This document shows, in pieces, positions 44,423-52,984 of a stretch of 64,000 bases of DNA. This stretch comes from Vibrio gazogenes (GTDB taxonomy: Bacteria > Pseudomonadota > Gammaproteobacteria > Enterobacterales > Vibrionaceae), in assembly GCF_002196515.1 (NCBI RefSeq), contig NZ_CP018835.1, forward strand, positions 2,852,001 through 2,916,000, in the 5' to 3' direction. The notes below the pieces were generated by a model. It ran no database searches. It saw only the letters and a program-made list of their open reading frames with translations, and was not told the origin of the DNA. How positions within the stretch are numbered: position 1 is the first letter of the stretch; each line of letters opens with the position of its first letter. The position numbers and the translations under genes are program-made.

Positions 44423-45072
44423 TGAAAACAGTGCGTATCTATCATGCGCAGCGAGGAATGACGTTGTTAGAAGTCCTACTGGCCAGTGTCATCAGCAGTG
44501 TGTTAATCCTTATGATGAGTCGGCTGATTGTCACTGAACTTCGGGTGACGGAACATTTGAGTCGCAAAATTCAGTTACATCAACAGTTGCGGTCATCGCT
44601 GGCATTAATCAAGCGAAACCTGTTGATGGCCGGGTTTGATGCTTCAGCTCATATACCTATATTTCTGCAAGGGAGTCAGACGCTTAGTGATGTCCGAAAC
44701 GGAACTCAAGTCGGATATGTGTATCAGGGAAGTTCAACCGCTCAGAATGATTTCCACCATGTTGTCTATCAACTGACAGCAAATCAATTAGGAGAGTCAG
44801 CCTTACGGCTGTGTGAGAAACAGCATGACCGTCGACTCACATTTGAACAAGCGGCATCTTCCGGTGAATCAGGACCATGCTTCTCGCTGTTTGATACGGA
44901 TTGGATTCGTGTCGATGCGTTTCAGGTTCGTTACCAACCCCTCCAATCAAGCGCAGGGACGTTGATCAATACCGGGTGGATCGCAATCCATCTGAAACTA
45001 TCTTTGGTGCAAGATCCGTCGATTCATGAATCTGCTGATTTGGCATTTTTACAGCGGCATTGGTCGTTATGA
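44416..45072 (+). CDS. Type IV minor pilin, PilW-like
   Basis: A 218-residue prepilin. Leader MLVKTVRIYHAQRG is cleaved before MTLLEVLLASVISS (Glu5 present). The rest is a globular beta-rich domain with Cys residues in LRLCEKQHD and GPCFSLF that may form a disulfide. It overlaps both neighbours (7 bases and 4 bases), so the operon is translationally coupled. Expected to be a tip or priming component of the type IV pilus. Confidence 0.87.
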   Translation: MLVKTVRIYHAQRGMTLLEVLLASVISSVLILMMSRLIVTELRVTEHLSRKIQLHQQLRSSLALIKRNLLMAGFDASAHIPIFLQGSQTLSDVRNGTQVGYVYQGSSTAQNDFHHVVYQLTANQLGESALRLCEKQHDRRLTFEQAASSGESGPCFSLFDTDWIRVDAFQVRYQPLQSSAGTLINTGWIAIHLKLSLVQDPSIHESADLAFLQRHWSL

Positions 45073-46376
45073 AGTGGTGCTGTCTTCGTCGTACATCGAT
45101 TCGGCAACAGGGGGCTGCAACATTGTTGCTGACGACACTGATGATGAGTCTGATGCTGTTCGTGGTGGGACGCTCTGCATTGCTCAGTCGTTATCAATTG
45201 GCTGAAGTTCAGCATGAAATCGAACGTCGTCAGTCTTTCTGGCTGGCTGAAGGTGAGCTTGAATGCCTGTGGACACAGGCTCGTTCACACCATGCTGGAG
45301 AGACCTTACCTTCGGCGTGTCAGCAGATTGAGCATCAAATCAAGTTGGTCTCTCCGCAGAATCAACAACTGACCGCGACGGTCGGGACAACAACCCTACA
45401 AAAGCGCTATCGTCTGCCTTTGCCGGACTCTGCCGGTGCTGTGAAGACGAGTAGTCGTTTGATCTTGATGAAGCAAGCCTCGTTTGCGCCAGCGCTTGCT
45501 CGTTTAAATACTGAGGGACGTTGGCAATGTATCGCTTTACGCTATAAATATGATTTTCATGCACCGTCGGTCACCACCTATCATCCAGCGCAGTTACCTT
45601 ATCAGTTATATTCGGGGTTGGCGGGAGATTCAGAACAATGTGCCGGGACATATCACTCAGTGGGTTTGTCGGCCAAAAATGCGAAATCTGACTATCAGCA
45701 CACGCCCGGTTTGTCGCCTTTTCGGGATCTGTTTGGTATTGCAGTGCAAGATTGGTTTCAAGTGATGTCAAATCCTCAGGTCGGGCGAATTCCCCAATCC
45801 CTGAATGAAACTGTTAATGGTCAAATACGTTACCAGCGTGCAGTTGAATTACCCCTCAGTCAGTTTAATCCTGAATGTGGCGCTCAAATCGAAGATCTGA
45901 TCTGGCATGGGAAAATGATTATCTGGGTCTATGGTGGCTGTGTATTGTCTGATCCGGATGTTCAACGGATCAATATTGCGATTCAGACAAAATTTTCTCA
46001 GCAGGGAATTATTGTACTGATTCAGGATGGATTAGTCGGAATTGAAAGTCATCACGCGCTACAGGGCATGCTCTATCAATTTATTTCACCACATCATGCG
46101 AACATGGCATTTCAGGGGTGGGGTGACACGACATTACAGGCAGCACTCACCGAGTCTTTGGCGCAAGCCCCGCAAGCGGATATATCGCCTGAGCAAGTGA
46201 GTTATTTCCAACTCGGCTCTTTCTATCCGGCGGCTGGTCTCGTGCTGGATGCTGATAGACGTTTTGCGGTGATTCAAGGACGCATTGATTTTCATTATCG
46301 ACGCGATCTATTGATGAAGCCGCTCAGCCTGATTCGTCCGGCTCAGTGGCGTGGGGAAAGCTGGTATGAACCGTAG
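45069..46376 (+). CDS. PilX-like minor pilin operon protein with non-canonical N-terminus
   Basis: A 435-residue protein starting within the pilW stop codon (ATGA). A basic leader ending RQQG precedes AATLLLTTLMMSLMLFVVG, a hydrophobic helix like PilX. Position 5 after the Gly is Leu, not the Glu found in canonical pilins. The large C-terminal domain has several Cys (LECLWTQ, LPSACQQ, WQCIALR, SEQCAG, NPECG, GGCVL). The third gene of minor-pilin operons after dnaJ in vibrios is similarly large. It may work like GspK at the tip of the pilus, where lack of Glu5 is typical. Confidence 0.75.
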   Translation: MKWCCLRRTSIRQQGAATLLLTTLMMSLMLFVVGRSALLSRYQLAEVQHEIERRQSFWLAEGELECLWTQARSHHAGETLPSACQQIEHQIKLVSPQNQQLTATVGTTTLQKRYRLPLPDSAGAVKTSSRLILMKQASFAPALARLNTEGRWQCIALRYKYDFHAPSVTTYHPAQLPYQLYSGLAGDSEQCAGTYHSVGLSAKNAKSDYQHTPGLSPFRDLFGIAVQDWFQVMSNPQVGRIPQSLNETVNGQIRYQRAVELPLSQFNPECGAQIEDLIWHGKMIIWVYGGCVLSDPDVQRINIAIQTKFSQQGIIVLIQDGLVGIESHHALQGMLYQFISPHHANMAFQGWGDTTLQAALTESLAQAPQADISPEQVSYFQLGSFYPAAGLVLDADRRFAVIQGRIDFHYRRDLLMKPLSLIRPAQWRGESWYEP

Positions 46377-46902
46377 CGAGATTAACCGACATGTGCAACG
46401 TGGCTGTTGCGGGAAGTGCCGTGGGAATTCTTTACTCGAAGTCATGATTGCTCTGGTGATATTGAGCATCGGTATACTGAGTGTGGGGCAGTTACAACGG
46501 CTGACGATGTTTCAGACCCGGGAGATGTTTCAGCGGACACAAGCGTTGGATCTTGCCAGCTCAACCTTGGAATGTCTACGCACGCATGGCTCGGCAAAGA
46601 CAAATCGTTCATATATAAATCGTTCAAAGACGGATAGTGTGGTGAACCATTTGATTGGGGGCGGTTCGATTGACTTTGAGCAGCTCAAAACCCGTCAGGA
46701 TTGTGATTCCCAGGATGATTTTTGTATTGAGATACAGGTTAGCGCACCCCTATTTCACGGTGATCTGAAGCCGGTTCGTGTGGTTGTGAGTTGGCAGGGG
46801 CAACAGGGGAAAACGCATCAAGTTGCGCTTTCCACCATGATTTCACGATTCAATGAATTTGAATTGCTGCAAAAGCCATCACGAAAGGTCAACAGCCCCT
46901 AA
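46366..46902 (+). CDS. Type IV minor pilin, PilV-like
   Basis: A 178-residue prepilin. Leader MNRSEINRHVQRGCCGKCRG is cleaved before NSLLEVMIALVILSIG (Glu5 present). The leader has three cysteines, which is unusual. Start at 46366 overlaps the previous gene by 11 bases, with GGGGA 9 bases upstream; a GTG at 46351 is an alternative. The stop codon overlaps, tail to tail, with the stop of fghA. Confidence 0.87.
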   Translation: MNRSEINRHVQRGCCGKCRGNSLLEVMIALVILSIGILSVGQLQRLTMFQTREMFQRTQALDLASSTLECLRTHGSAKTNRSYINRSKTDSVVNHLIGGGSIDFEQLKTRQDCDSQDDFCIEIQVSAPLFHGDLKPVRVVVSWQGQQGKTHQVALSTMISRFNEFELLQKPSRKVNSP

Positions 46903-47750
46903 GAGCGCAGCCCCTGCAGATGTTGTGCATGAAATTGTAAATGTGACTCAATGAAGCTTTGAATAAAATAATAGCTGTGATCATAACCGGGGTGAGACTG
47001 ATAAGTCAGTTCGCACTGTTGGTGATCGGCCACTTCGAGTAAATCCCAAGGTTTCAGTTGCTCTTCCAAAAATGGGTCCATTTCACCTTGATCAATGAGT
47101 ATCGGTACCGGACACGCTTTTTGTCTTAGCAGTTCAGTTGCATCATAGGCTTGCCACTGTGTCTGATCGTCGCCCAAGTAAGCTTTCAGTGCTTTTTGTC
47201 CCCAAGGGCAGGCGACAGGATGACAAATCGGGCTGAAGGCTGAAATCGAACGATAGCGCTCAGGATTTTTGATGCCGATTGTCAGAGCACCGTGACCGCC
47301 CATACTGTGGCCTGAAATCGAACGCTCAGCGGTCACCGGAAAGTTTTTCTCGATGAGTGAGGGCAGCTCATTCACAACATAATCGTACATATGGTAATGC
47401 TGATTCCAAGGCGCTTGGGTCGCGTTGAGGTAGAATCCGGCGCCAAGTCCCAGATCATACTCTCCTTGTGGGTCATCCGGTACGCCGGCTCCTCTCGGGC
47501 TGGTATCCGGTGCTACTATCGCAATACCGAGAGCGGCTGCTTTCTGGAATGCCCCTGCTTTCTGCATGAAATTCTCATCTGAGCAGGTCAGGCCGGATAA
47601 CCAGTAAAGTACGGGAACCGGGTGGCTGTCACTGGCGTCTGGCGGCAGATAAATCGCAAAACGCATCGTACAGTTGAGTTTATCTGAAGGGTGGGTGTAC
47701 TGTTTATGCCATCCACCAAATACTTTTGCCTGGCTGATTTGTTCTAACAT
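46899..47750 (-). CDS. fghA: S-formylglutathione hydrolase
   Basis: Esterase-D type alpha/beta hydrolase of 283 residues that releases formate and glutathione. The nucleophile is in ISGHSMGGHGAL, the acid in LIDQGEMDPFL, the His in HPGYDHSYYF. It is encoded 59 bases after adhC in the same direction; together they complete glutathione-dependent formaldehyde oxidation. AAGGAGTCTGACAC lies before the ATG. An intercistronic hairpin at 47768-47800 separates the two genes. Confidence 0.96.
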   Translation of the reverse strand: MLEQISQAKVFGGWHKQYTHPSDKLNCTMRFAIYLPPDASDSHPVPVLYWLSGLTCSDENFMQKAGAFQKAAALGIAIVAPDTSPRGAGVPDDPQGEYDLGLGAGFYLNATQAPWNQHYHMYDYVVNELPSLIEKNFPVTAERSISGHSMGGHGALTIGIKNPERYRSISAFSPICHPVACPWGQKALKAYLGDDQTQWQAYDATELLRQKACPVPILIDQGEMDPFLEEQLKPWDLLEVADHQQCELTYQSHPGYDHSYYFIQSFIESHLQFHAQHLQGLRS

Positions 47751-47767
47751 GTGTCAGACTCCTTTTT

Positions 47768-47800
47768 CCTGTCTCCGGTTCGCGCGGAACCAGAGACAGG
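47768..47800 (-). repeat. Strong intercistronic hairpin between adhC and fghA
   Basis: CCTGTCTC / GAGACAGG outer arms with an inner GGTTC / GAACC pairing. On the minus strand it is followed by A residues and the fghA ribosome binding site, not a T-run, so RNA stabilisation or processing is more likely than termination. Confidence 0.7.
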
Positions 47801-47809
47801 CGCATAAAA

Positions 47810-48988
<1,179 letters not shown>

Positions 48989-49076
48989 TCACGGTGAAAC
49001 TGAGTATAGTTCTTTTCTTATATTTTATAATCGGGTAAAAAAGAGAATAACTTTTACAAAATAGTAATAATAAGCC

Positions 49077-49964
49077 ATGGCCATATGGGATGGTGTCAGC
49101 GAGTTTGTCGCCGTTGCTGAGACGGAAAGCTTTACTCGCGCGGCACAGAAATTAACCACATCGGTGGCAAATGTTAGTCGTCGAGTTGCTGCATTAGAAG
49201 AACGTCTGGCAATTAAGTTGTTGCTGCGCACTACACGAAAAGTGTCATTGACGGAAGCCGGACAGGTCTATTATCAACAGTGTAAACAGTTGGTAGAAGG
49301 TCTGGAACATGCCGAGCGTACTGTGACCCAGATGCAGCAGATGCCTATTGGGCGGCTGAAAGTGACGGCACCAGTGACTTACGGAGAGCAGAAAATAGCG
49401 CCATTGTTGCATGATTTTTTACAACTGTATCCGAAATTGGAGTTGGAACTGGTACTGACCAACCGACAATTGGACCTAATTGAAAACGGCGTTGATTTGG
49501 CGATCCGACTTGGGCAACTGCATGATTCCAGTTTTGTCGTCAGGAAGTTAAGCCCCCGACGGTTGCATGTTTGTGCAGCACCGGCATATCTGGCGCAGTA
49601 TGGTGAACCGTATACGTTATCCGAATTAGCGAAACATCAGTGTCTGGTCGGTACCAATGATCACTGGCGTTTCAAGGATCATCATCATGCGCGCTCACTG
49701 GGAATTCGTGGACGAATCCGCTGTAACAGTGGCGTGGTATTGCTTGATGCGGCCTTAAAAGGGATGGGGCTTGCTCAGTTACCGGATTACTATGTCGAAC
49801 CTTATCTCGCAAGCGGCCAACTGGTGGAAGTATTGACGCGTTATCGGGATGATCGGGAAGGTGTCTGGGCGTTGTATCCTCAAAACCGGCATATATCACC
49901 GAAAGTTCGTTTGTTATCTGACTATCTCTATGAGTCGCTCTCAGAAAAGGCGGGGCTCCGATGA
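49077..49964 (+). CDS. LysR-type regulator divergent from adhC-fghA
   Basis: A 295-residue LysR regulator. The HTH is at residues 5-62 (FVAVAETESFTRAAQKL, then SVANVSRRVAALEERLAIKLL). The substrate-binding domain follows with IGRLKVTAPVTYGEQ and LIENGVDLAIRLG, close to AaeR/DsdC-like one-gene regulators. The divergent position suggests that it controls formaldehyde detoxification. Its end is 42-75 bases before tadA. Confidence 0.9.
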   Translation: MAIWDGVSEFVAVAETESFTRAAQKLTTSVANVSRRVAALEERLAIKLLLRTTRKVSLTEAGQVYYQQCKQLVEGLEHAERTVTQMQQMPIGRLKVTAPVTYGEQKIAPLLHDFLQLYPKLELELVLTNRQLDLIENGVDLAIRLGQLHDSSFVVRKLSPRRLHVCAAPAYLAQYGEPYTLSELAKHQCLVGTNDHWRFKDHHHARSLGIRGRIRCNSGVVLLDAALKGMGLAQLPDYYVEPYLASGQLVEVLTRYRDDREGVWALYPQNRHISPKVRLLSDYLYESLSEKAGLR

Positions 49965-50039
49965 TATCAACGCGAAACAACGCGCAACGATTCAGGGTAT
50001 AATGCGATGAAAGATAAGCAGCAAAGAGACAGGGGACTC

Positions 50040-50570
50040 ATGCAGGCGCAACATTTTTCTGCTGATGATGAACGGTTTATGCGTCGGGCGATACAACTGG
50101 CACATCAAGCGGAGTTGGAAGGGGAAGTTCCGGTCGGGGCCGTATTGGTCAAAGACGATCAGATTATCGCTGAGGGCTGGAATCGGTCTATCACCACCCA
50201 TGATGCGACAGCTCATGCGGAAATTCAGGTTTTGCGCAAAGCCGGACAAGTGTTGGAAAATTATCGGCTGGTGGATTCGACGTTGTATGTCACGCTGGAG
50301 CCTTGTCCCATGTGTGCCGGTGCGCTATTACACAGTCGAGTCAAACGGATTGTTTTTGGTGCACCAGACTTGAAAGCCGGCGCAGCAGGCACCGTGATAA
50401 ACTTGTTTGAGAGTGATGCCGCCTACCATTATGCACAGATTGAACAAGGGTTACTCGAAGCGGCGTGTCGGGAACAATTGCAATCCTTTTTTCGGCGTCG
50501 GCGTCAGGAAATTAAAGACCTCAAGCGTCAGCAACGGGAGCGTGATCAATCTGATGAGAAGCCTGTCTGA
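50040..50570 (+). CDS. tadA: tRNA-specific adenosine deaminase TadA
   Basis: Zinc deaminase that makes inosine at tRNA position 34. Active site DATAHAEIQVLR (His, Glu) and LEPCPMCAGALLHSR (two Cys), 176 residues, with a basic C-terminal tail (RRRRQEIKDLKRQQ). Start at 50040 (MQAQHFSADDERFM) fits the family and has AGGGGA upstream. An in-frame ATG at 50007 would add 11 residues and is preceded by AGGG and a TATAAT (49998-50003). Confidence 0.93.
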   Translation: MQAQHFSADDERFMRRAIQLAHQAELEGEVPVGAVLVKDDQIIAEGWNRSITTHDATAHAEIQVLRKAGQVLENYRLVDSTLYVTLEPCPMCAGALLHSRVKRIVFGAPDLKAGAAGTVINLFESDAAYHYAQIEQGLLEAACREQLQSFFRRRRQEIKDLKRQQRERDQSDEKPV

Positions 50571-50798
50571 GCGGTCAGGTCAGTCAATGATGTAGATTCG
50601 GATTGTTTATCGGTGCATAAAGCCAAATGACAAAAGCAAAATTGAAGGTGTGACCAGTGCTGGTCTCGGATGCGTTTAAATCATGGTCAGTGTTTGGGGC
50701 GGGTGCTGTCTCCTTCTTTTGATTTGGAGAAGGAGACGTCTGTGGTTACTGGATATTCCCATCGTGGGATAGTGATTCAGACTGGTGAGTGGATTCAC

Positions 50799-50930
50799 TC
50801 ATACAGTCTGGTGTGTAAAAGCCCGATGGCGGGCAAAAATTTTCTTTTTATTGTTGGCTAGTTTACGTTTGCGGTGAATCGCTGCTGTTGTCCGCCATAG
50901 ATGCTTAGACTGTGTTCGTTTTTTCAGCAT
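50799..50930 (-). CDS. Small, very basic hypothetical protein (43 aa)
   Basis: ATG at 50930 is preceded at 7 bases by AAAGGAGG (plus strand 50938-50945), one of the best ribosome binding sites in the window. The frame reads MLKKRTQSKHLWRTTAAIHR, then a Lys/Arg-rich stretch (RKRKLANNKKK) and ends after FTHQTV. About one third of the residues are Lys, Arg or His. I know no family for it. The composition would suit RNA or ribosome binding, but this is speculation. It runs in the same direction as mltF, downstream of it. Confidence 0.5.
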   Translation of the reverse strand: MLKKRTQSKHLWRTTAAIHRKRKLANNKKKIFARHRAFTHQTV

Positions 50931-51051
50931 GGATTAACCTCCTTTCAAAAATACCAATAAAATAGTCAGTACAATCTCCTCTTAATCGCCTTCAATCAGC
51001 GTTAAGAATCAGACAATTGTCTTTTACAGATGTATTATGACCGGAAGATGA

Positions 51052-51069
51052 ACCCGACGAATGTCGGGT
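51052..51069 (-). terminator. Hairpin near the mltF 3' end
   Basis: ACCCGAC-GAAT-GTCGGGT stem 50 bases after the mltF stop on the minus strand; no clear T-run. A weak terminator at best. Confidence 0.4.
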
Positions 51070-51119
51070 ATCTCTAATATGTAAGGGTTTCCATAACAAA
51101 AATCAAGCGTTGAATTGCG

Positions 51120-52688
51120 TTATTGTGCTCCCGTCTCACGGGGATCAGCGTTTGTGGTCGTGTCTTCATCGGCATCCATATTTTCAGCCGAACCATCTTG
51201 CTCGATGGCTTCATTCGCATCAGGGATCATTGCCTGAATCACAGTTAGATCATCGATGTTGGTACTGTCGTCACTCTCTGGTGCCTTGGCGTTAATATGA
51301 CCAATCATACTTTGATAATAGCGGCGGATATTTTCGACATAGACCAGCGCTTCATCGCCCCGGGCATAACCATAACGCGTCTGGCTGAAATAACGACGCT
51401 TTCTCAACAGAGGAAGGCGATCTTTAACTTCTCCCCAGGCATTTGGGTCTCCGCCTTGTTGTCTGGTCAGGTGACGTGCATCCATCATGTGTCCGTAGCC
51501 CATATTATAAGAGGCCAAAGCGAACCAGATTTTCTCATGTTCCGGTATTGAATCAGGGACTCGACTCACCATACGACGAAGATATCTGACGCCACCACGG
51601 ATCGACTGTTCCGGATTGAGTCTGTTCGTGATCCCAACGGATTTGGCTGTCGTCAAGGTGAGCATCATCATGCCCCGAACACCGGTTGGCGATTTGGCTC
51701 TGGGGTTCCAGTGAGATTCCTGATAAGACAATGCAGCGATGAGGCGCCAGTCGAACTCATCGGCATATTTTTGGAATAGCGGAGCCCACTTCGGCAGTCT
51801 GCTGTCCAGTGCTCGGATAAACGCTCTGGTATCGACATAATCAAACGTCCCGATATGGCCGATATATTTTTCTTCCAGTGAAGCAATCGTACCGGCTTGT
51901 TTCTGATTACCGAAAAACTCAATCATTAGTGCATAGAGGCTCTCATCATCCGAACGACGGATAAACCAAGAGATAGGCTGATCATCGGTAATTTCAAATG
52001 CGGTGGCTAAGTCGGGATAGATCCGTTGTGCCAGTGAGATTTCAACCGAGTCCGCGATCGTGAACATCAAGTCCCCCTGAGAGACTTCTTTCAACAGGTC
52101 ATGAACATCTGAATCCGCTTCTATCTGAAACTGGAACTGGGGATATTTCTTTTTGAGTCGCACCAGTGTTTGCTCAAAGTGAGAATCATCGACAACATTT
52201 AATACCTTGTCTTGTTCTGGTGTATTTAAGAGTTCTTGTTGTTTCTGAATCAGTTGCCCCATGTTGCGAGGATGCCATTGACCCTGACGGTAAACGATTT
52301 GCTGACTGACATAATAATAAGCAGGGCCGGGACGGAATTTTTGGATGCGTTGCGTATTTTGGATCTGACCGGCGGCAATGATATCGACTTCGCCTTTTTC
52401 CAGAGCAGGGAAAAGCGCAGCAACACGATAAACAGGTTTCATTTCCAGTTTGACCCCGAGGGACTTGGCAAATTCACGTGCCAGTTCATAATCCATACCC
52501 GATGGTCCTTCCGGCCCGATAAAATACGAGAGCTGATTGTTCAGGGTGCCGACACGTAACACCCCGCGCTCTCGAATCTGGTCGAGTTCACTTTTTGGTT
52601 TAGAGTCAATCTGACAGCCACTGAGTAGGGTTACTATGAATATAAAAGTGAGGAGGCTCTGGGTCTGACATCGGAATTTTCGGATCAT
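51120..52688 (-). CDS. mltF: Membrane-bound lytic murein transglycosylase F
   Basis: Outer-membrane lipoprotein that cleaves peptidoglycan glycan strands. Signal peptide with lipobox LLSGC (Cys25 from this start). The N-terminal half is an SBP-like domain (RERGVLRVGTLNNQLSYFIGP); the C-terminal half is the SLT domain with catalytic Glu in ALSYQESHWNPRAKSPTG and NMGYGHMMDAR. An acidic, Asp/Glu-rich tail of about 45 residues follows. An alternative in-frame start is 52712. Neighbour of purL, as in E. coli. Confidence 0.95.
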   Translation of the reverse strand: MIRKFRCQTQSLLTFIFIVTLLSGCQIDSKPKSELDQIRERGVLRVGTLNNQLSYFIGPEGPSGMDYELAREFAKSLGVKLEMKPVYRVAALFPALEKGEVDIIAAGQIQNTQRIQKFRPGPAYYYVSQQIVYRQGQWHPRNMGQLIQKQQELLNTPEQDKVLNVVDDSHFEQTLVRLKKKYPQFQFQIEADSDVHDLLKEVSQGDLMFTIADSVEISLAQRIYPDLATAFEITDDQPISWFIRRSDDESLYALMIEFFGNQKQAGTIASLEEKYIGHIGTFDYVDTRAFIRALDSRLPKWAPLFQKYADEFDWRLIAALSYQESHWNPRAKSPTGVRGMMMLTLTTAKSVGITNRLNPEQSIRGGVRYLRRMVSRVPDSIPEHEKIWFALASYNMGYGHMMDARHLTRQQGGDPNAWGEVKDRLPLLRKRRYFSQTRYGYARGDEALVYVENIRRYYQSMIGHINAKAPESDDSTNIDDLTVIQAMIPDANEAIEQDGSAENMDADEDTTTNADPRETGAQ

Positions 52689-52826
52689 GTACAACGTATC
52701 TCTTTTCATCATGATGCTTTTATATCAAAGCCCCACCGAATCGCAACTTTTAGATGTGTAAAATGGTAAATTATGTCGCTGGGAATGGTATGAAAGCGAG
52801 AGATTTCAAAATTCATAAAAAAAATG

Positions 52827-52842
52827 ACGCAAACGGTTGCGT
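52827..52842. promoter_or_regulatory. PurR operator of purL
   Basis: ACGCAAACGGTTGCGT is the consensus 16-bp PurR box, with symmetric arms. It lies 6 bases upstream of the -35 element. Confidence 0.92.
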
Positions 52843-52848
52843 TTGGTG

Positions 52849-52877
52849 TTACATCACAAAAATAATTCCTTTATAAT
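52849..52877 (+). promoter_or_regulatory. Sigma-70 promoter of purL
   Basis: TTACAT (52849-52854), 17-bp spacer, TATAAT (52872-52877). Confidence 0.75.
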
Positions 52878-52984
52878 GCGCCGCACAATGTAGGTGAAAT
52901 TGGTATGAATTCAACTTTTTTCAATTTAATTGTTTGAATTTATTCCAATACTACCTTAACCAACAGCAACAGAGACCTAAGCAC

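Larger units (their letters stand above)
50571..51095. other. Intergenic stretch with several hairpins and one small minus-strand ORF
   Basis: Between tadA and convergent mltF. Hairpins: GTCTCCTTCT / AGAAGGAGAC (50708-50737); CAGACTG...CAGTCTG with inner GAGTG/CACTC (about 50779-50810); GCCCG-ATG-GCGGGC (50821-50834) followed by A and T runs; ACCCGAC / GTCGGGT (51052-51069) close to the mltF 3' end. A small minus-strand ORF lies at 50799-50930. I cannot decide whether the plus-strand hairpins belong to a transcript. Confidence 0.5.
52713..52984. promoter_or_regulatory. Divergent control region of mltF and purL
   Basis: It contains the PurR operator (52827-52842) and a sigma-70 promoter (52849-52877) for purL. 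A 108-base leader precedes purL. The mltF promoter must lie in the left part. Confidence 0.7.

Noticed and set aside
50640..50850. Plus-strand structured small RNA ending at the GCCCG-ATG-GCGGGC hairpin
   Set aside because: Several hairpins exist, but no promoter was found, the final T-run is separated from the stem by A residues, and the minus strand carries a better-supported small ORF; left as unresolved.
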